Below are positions 60,757 through 64,000 of a DNA stretch of 64,000 nt, piece by piece. Positions within the stretch are counted from its first letter, which is position 1. Every line of letters begins with the position of its first letter. The notes beneath the pieces were generated by a model. It saw nothing but the letters and a program-made list of their open reading frames with translations, had not been told where the DNA came from and made no database searches. The stretch covers positions 1,736,001 to 1,800,000 of the forward strand of contig NZ_CAWLFA010000001.1 of NCBI RefSeq assembly GCF_963860125.1, written 5' to 3'. The translations under genes were made by a program, and so were the position numbers. Source of the DNA: Picosynechococcus sp. PCC 7002. Its GTDB lineage: Bacteria; Cyanobacteriota; Cyanobacteriia; Cyanobacteriales; MRBY01.

Positions 60757-61905
60757 CTATGCCTTACGAATATTCAAAAAACGCTGGTATTTCTGATAGA
60801 GGGGTAAACCGGGGAAATCCTGCTTAAAAACATCCGGCACATCATAATCATTGGGAGGATAGGTATCTTTAATGCTCTGTAACTCCCCAGCAATCTGCTC
60901 CCACTTTCTGAGATCCCCCAGGAGAGCCTTAAACTCAGCCCCTGCGTTTTTATTGCGGTAGTTCAGTGCGAGAAAGTGAAACACTTTCACATGGCCCAAA
61001 AGGTTATTTTGGTTCCTCGGCATCCCCATCGCCGAACACAGCGTGTAAACCGTTTCTTCGATCTCCGAAACCCGCTGCTCCAAAACCTCTAGATCGGTGC
61101 CAATCGGCTGTGTCAATACTTCCTGAGCTAGTTTAAAGGTTGATAACAGCAGAGAATAGCGGGATTTCAGGTTTCTCAAAATGTTCAGCAACTTCACGCC
61201 ACTTTTATAGCGACTGACCTCTTTAATCGCCAAAATATAGTTTTTGGTAACTCGCAATCCCTCATCGGTTTTAAATTCCTTGAGGAAAGGGGTGACTTTC
61301 GCTTTCATTTCAAGGACAATCTCGGTGGTGTCGGTGTGGTTGTCTAAGATATCGGCGATCGCCTCATAGACCTTAAGCTGAGTCGGGCTGCGATACAGAA
61401 ATTCCGTTTCGTTAATCAAGACAAAACTTTCAAGGGAAAATAACATCACCTCAAACAAATCAATCGTATTCTTGAGATTTTTAAAGGTGCCCATGTTCAG
61501 ATCGATTAAAATCCGAATCCGAAAGAAATCAAGGAACTCCTGATTGCCGAATTTTCGATTTTCTAAGCCCTGGAGAGTGATCGCCTTCGTTTCAAGTTGC
61601 TTCCAAAGCTGCCCATAGCGATCAAGAGAATAAGGGGGAACCGGAGGCTTCGCAAAATAGTTTGTGACCTTCTCCACCAAGCTCTTGTTGCCAAAAATCG
61701 GCTTCTTCCAAAAAGAATCGGCGGTTTTTTCTTCCGTCGATGGGGACTCTGGGGCCGCAGTCGTCTGATTCGTCGTACCTTGAGGGGGGGGAGTTATTTT
61801 GAGGTCAAAGTGAGCCTGGAGTACACCAAACTCCTCCTGGGTAAGCTGACCTTCCTTGACTAAAGAGAGTAGACGCTCTAATTGTGGTGCGTTATCGATG
61901 GGCAT
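60757..61905 (-). CDS. SHOCT-domain hypothetical protein
   Basis: A 382-residue protein starting at ATG 61905, preceded on its strand by GAGGAAAG, which favours this start over the ATG at 61947. Residues about 6-35 (QLERLLSLVKEGQLTQEEFG) match a SHOCT-type short helical motif. After a Pro/Thr linker comes a large helical domain (about 75-380) with YGQLWKQLETKAITLQGLEN, LESFVLINETEFLYR and LNILRNLKSRYSLLL. It is not recognised and looks cytoplasmic. It is convergent with larC, 29 bp apart. Confidence 0.75.
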   Translation of the reverse strand: MPIDNAPQLERLLSLVKEGQLTQEEFGVLQAHFDLKITPPPQGTTNQTTAAPESPSTEEKTADSFWKKPIFGNKSLVEKVTNYFAKPPVPPYSLDRYGQLWKQLETKAITLQGLENRKFGNQEFLDFFRIRILIDLNMGTFKNLKNTIDLFEVMLFSLESFVLINETEFLYRSPTQLKVYEAIADILDNHTDTTEIVLEMKAKVTPFLKEFKTDEGLRVTKNYILAIKEVSRYKSGVKLLNILRNLKSRYSLLLSTFKLAQEVLTQPIGTDLEVLEQRVSEIEETVYTLCSAMGMPRNQNNLLGHVKVFHFLALNYRNKNAGAEFKALLGDLRKWEQIAGELQSIKDTYPPNDYDVPDVFKQDFPGLPLYQKYQRFLNIRKA

Positions 61906-62117
61906 GCTTTCCTCACTGATTTGATCAAATAACCCCAGCGCTACCATGTAGTGTATCTCTCCCCTGGGGTTTGTTACATTGCGTTGTTGATCTTTTACGA
62001 AACCGCCGAAAAATTACCGAAATAATTTTTCCATTGAGCGAGGCGTCAACCTAAGACCAAAAATTCCCCACCCCTTGCCCAATCTTGGGCCTCAACATTG
62101 AGTCTTGCCCTCCGTTC

Positions 62118-62653
62118 CTAGAAGCGAATTTGGCTAGAGTGAATCATCCCCATGCCGCCGCAGACATCGGTATAGAACCAATTTCCTTGGTTGCCATAGA
62201 GGTTGATGGTTTGGCGCGATCGCACGGTGCACAAAATTGGCCCATTGGGGTAAGTGCGGACATTCGAGGGGGGAGCAAAGACAAAAGCAGTATCATTTGC
62301 GCCCGTATTACCAGGATTACCATCACAGACAAAGTTCAGCATATTTTGGGTGGCCGTGGATCTGGGACTATGGGTCACACCATCATGGAAGCTCGTCCAG
62401 GTGTTATCCCAACAATGGGCCTGGGCATTAATTTTCATTTGGCCGAGGTAGTAAGTGAAGTTAACACTACGTTCACTAGCCCGCCGGATGGAACAACGAT
62501 CCACATTGATACTCGCGCCAGTCACCGCTTGACCCATATAGACGTTGCAGGATTGGGCATTGAGATTTTTCTGGGGGCCTAGGGCTGTGGCCAGGACTAA
62601 ACCGAGGGGACTAGCAACAGACTTAGGGATCGGTGCATTGTAGGGTGTAACAT
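62118..62653 (-). pseudogene. Secreted SH3-like protein with an apparent 1-bp frameshift in the signal peptide
   Basis: On the minus strand GGAGGT (62666-62661) precedes an ATG at 62653 giving MLHPTMHRSLSLLLVPSV and then TAG. One base further, the other frame continues LVLATALGPQKNLNAQSCNV and runs on to 62118. Adding one T in the GTTTAG run at the break would join them into a normal signal peptide plus a mature domain of about 145 residues. This has several Cys residues and ends GMGMIHSSQIRF, like SH3b domains. A shorter intact ORF starts at ATG 62537 but lacks the secretion signal. It may be a pseudogene or a sequence error. Confidence 0.6.
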
Positions 62654-63333
62654 CTCAGTTACCTCCACCATCAAAAAGGTAATGTAAGGCTAATAATATT
62701 GTCGCTATTTTTCCCTGCAACAATGGCTTGTTTTTATAAAAAGTAATAACCAATGGCTTAAAAAATTTAATTTTTTCTTTATTTTATTTTTAACCGATTT
62801 AAAAATTATTCAATAAGAGAATTGTCCTTAAAAACAGAGGATTTAAGCCATTAACCAGAAAAATCACTTTAGAAAGTAAGGCTTGACCCGATGGGGTTGA
62901 GGGGTGATTCCCCATATTCGGGGATCATTTGACTCTTTTGAAGGATTTATAACCCAGAGAAAAATAAAAAGTTCTGGGTCGTATTTCTATATTTTTTTAT
63001 TGGTATTTTCCCACTACTTTTTATTAAGATTGAAAAAGATTTTTTTCGGCAGCAATCTATCAAATATCGCACCATTGGTAAACTTTGGGCGTGATTTTCG
63101 TCATAAAGATGTACTTGATAATCCCGTCAGCTGACCAGATAATTTTTGGGTAGTGCGACAGCGGCCTGACGTGGCTTTGTACTTTGGGGGGAGAAGCGAG
63201 GCGATCGCCAAGGGAGTTTTGACCGATAAACTAATAGGTAGTGGTACTGTACTTCTTGGAATCTCAAAATGTTTCAGCAAATGCAGCTGCATAAACACGC
63301 CCCAAAAAATATGTTGCCCCGATCGGTCAGGCG
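62654..63333. other. AT-rich intergenic region of 680 bp
   Basis: No convincing gene. It contains a hairpin ACCCAGA/TCTGGGT (62952-62958 and 62973-62979) followed after a short gap by a T-rich stretch, and an imperfect palindrome near 62907-62929 (TGATTCCCC with GGGGATCA). One HIP1 site is near 63201. Short ORFs on both strands (62904-63134 plus, 63101-63298 minus) lack family resemblance and good starts. The promoter of the YihY-type gene should be in the last 150 bp. Confidence 0.4.
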
Positions 63334-64000
63334 ATGAAACGTTTTTTGCGATTTTTTTTATTTCTTAATCACCGAACGCTGTATTGGACGATCCGCCAGG
63401 CGTTACGACGGCGACTGTTGGGGCTTTCGGCGGAGATTGCCTTTAACGTCATGCTGTCCTTGTTCCCGACGATCATTATGGCGTTGACGGCCCTAGGCTT
63501 ATTCACGGCCACCCTCGATAACCAAACCATTCTACAGTTGGCGAGCTATTACGAAGATGTGATGCCGGTGTCGGTATGGACGCTCCTGCGAGAGTTCGCG
63601 GCAGAAATTAGCAAAACTCCCAGTAAAAGTTTATTTTCGGTGAGTTTTGTCGCGACGATCTGGGTCTCGTCCGGAGCGCTGAGTGCGGCAATGAATGCCC
63701 TCGATCAAATCCACGAAATCCCCCCGGAACAACGGCGTCCTTTCTGGAAAGCAAAGTTGATGTCGATTTTTATTACCCTGGGGGCGATCGCCCTTTTGAT
63801 TTTTGCCTCATTTCTGGTGCTGGTGGGCGATAGCGTCATTAAAGTCGGGCTCGATTTAATTGTGCGCTTACCTGTAGATACGACGGGGGTCAATGTCCTG
63901 GTCACCCTCTGGCGGCTATTGAGTTTCCCGTTAGCGTTGGGGTTAGGGACGGGCATTATTGCGATGGTGATTAACATTCTGACGAGTCCCCCTGATCGAC
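63334..64000 (+). CDS. YihY/BrkB family membrane protein, N-terminal part
   Basis: From ATG 63334 the frame is open to the right window edge (222 codons). The protein begins with a basic segment (MKRFLRFFLFLNHRTLYW), then ALRRRLLGLSAEIAFNVMLS and FPTIIMALTALGLF, the first helix of the YihY/BrkB family. Further helices are near residues 88-107 (VSFVATIWVSSGALSAAMNA), 140-165 and 185 to the edge. The family is an inner-membrane, possibly transport-related group, once misannotated as RNase BN. Function is uncertain. The gene is incomplete here. Confidence 0.87.
   Translation, partial: MKRFLRFFLFLNHRTLYWTIRQALRRRLLGLSAEIAFNVMLSLFPTIIMALTALGLFTATLDNQTILQLASYYEDVMPVSVWTLLREFAAEISKTPSKSLFSVSFVATIWVSSGALSAAMNALDQIHEIPPEQRRPFWKAKLMSIFITLGAIALLIFASFLVLVGDSVIKVGLDLIVRLPVDTTGVNVLVTLWRLLSFPLALGLGTGIIAMVINILTSPPDR

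Larger units (their letters stand above)
1..64000. repeat. HIP1 palindromes across the window
   Basis: The octamer GCGATCGC, mostly inside GGCGATCGCC, recurs throughout, for example at 241-250, in most GC-richer genes and many gaps. It is the highly iterated palindrome of cyanobacterial genomes, likely related to DNA methylation. It is absent or nearly absent from 25184-26143, 33090-34808 and 45772-47505, which therefore stand out as AT-rich and possibly acquired segments. Confidence 0.95.

Noticed and set aside
62085..62582. A 165-codon plus-strand ORF over the secreted-protein gene
   Set aside because: The minus strand has a ribosome site, signal peptide and Cys pattern with an SH3-like end; the plus ORF shows none of these.
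63101..63298. A 65-codon minus-strand ORF with a hint of a helix-turn-helix (HFEIPRSTV)
   Set aside because: Too short, no convincing neighbour or terminal repeats of an insertion sequence, and rest of the peptide is featureless.
1..64000. CRISPR arrays, rRNA, rnpB, tmRNA or further tRNAs
   Set aside because: I looked for regularly spaced repeats and for the common tRNA T-arm and rnpB sequence patterns by eye and found only tRNA-Leu. A covariance-model search would be needed to exclude small RNAs.

Overview
The window reads as chromosome of a unicellular cyanobacterium, most like the Synechococcus/Picosynechococcus PCC 7002 group. The evidence is the very frequent HIP1 palindrome (GCGATCGC, usually as GGCGATCGCC), an NtcA nitrogen regulator, a COP23-domain protein, a DUF3084 coiled-coil protein, Uma2 and DUF29 families, and many small cyanobacterial hypothetical genes. 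Genes are dense, on both strands, mostly single or in short runs. No rRNA, CRISPR array or complete insertion sequence was seen. One tRNA, Leu(UAG), is present.

Layout. 0-9 kb: end of a DUF29 gene, proS, a Pma1-like P-type ATPase, pyruvate kinase, a LapA-domain protein, scpA and tRNA-Leu. 9-16.5 kb: a COP23 protein, a Ser/Thr kinase, an Uma2 protein, purL, a hicBA toxin-antitoxin pair and a DUF29 gene. 16.5-25 kb: an M50 membrane protease with CBS-like domains, alaS, a YqgF-like nuclease plus DUF3084 pair, ntcA divergent from fabI, then rsmH. 25-33 kb: an AT-rich LprI-like gene, two convergent Uma2 genes, a THUMP RNA methyltransferase, a second Ser/Thr kinase and acnB. 33-36 kb: an AT-rich insert without HIP1 sites over most of its length, holding an AIPR phage-resistance gene and vapBC, followed by a cluster of DnaA-box-like sites. 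36-44 kb: housekeeping genes (YggT, upp, moaE, purH, pyrR, leuS). 44-47.5 kb: accessory genes (DUF4087 lipoprotein, acidic Ca-binding-like small protein, membrane/coiled-coil/TPR protein). 47.6-64 kb: a PD-(D/E)XK nuclease, prfC, a TerD-like gene, gcvT, dnaX, a TPR gene, an overlapping RNase H and XPB-like helicase pair, phoU with a likely Pho box, a YciO/YrdC-like gene, larC, a SHOCT-domain protein, a secreted-protein gene with an apparent frameshift, and the start of a YihY/BrkB gene.

Functional themes are nucleotide metabolism (purL, purH, pyrR, upp), translation (proS, alaS, leuS, prfC, rsmH, tRNA-Leu), nitrogen and phosphate regulation (ntcA, phoU), replication and repair (dnaX, rnhA/helicase, scpA), and defence or addiction modules (hicBA, AIPR, vapBC). 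The observations most worth following are: DnaX ends in DDEIPF, nearly identical to the SSB C-terminal tip; three exact TGTGGAAAA DnaA-box-like sites lie about two helical turns apart at 35.92-35.97 kb; the AT-rich 45.4-47.5 kb pair is of unknown function; and the phoU promoter has an 11-bp-period repeat placed next to a perfect TATAAT.
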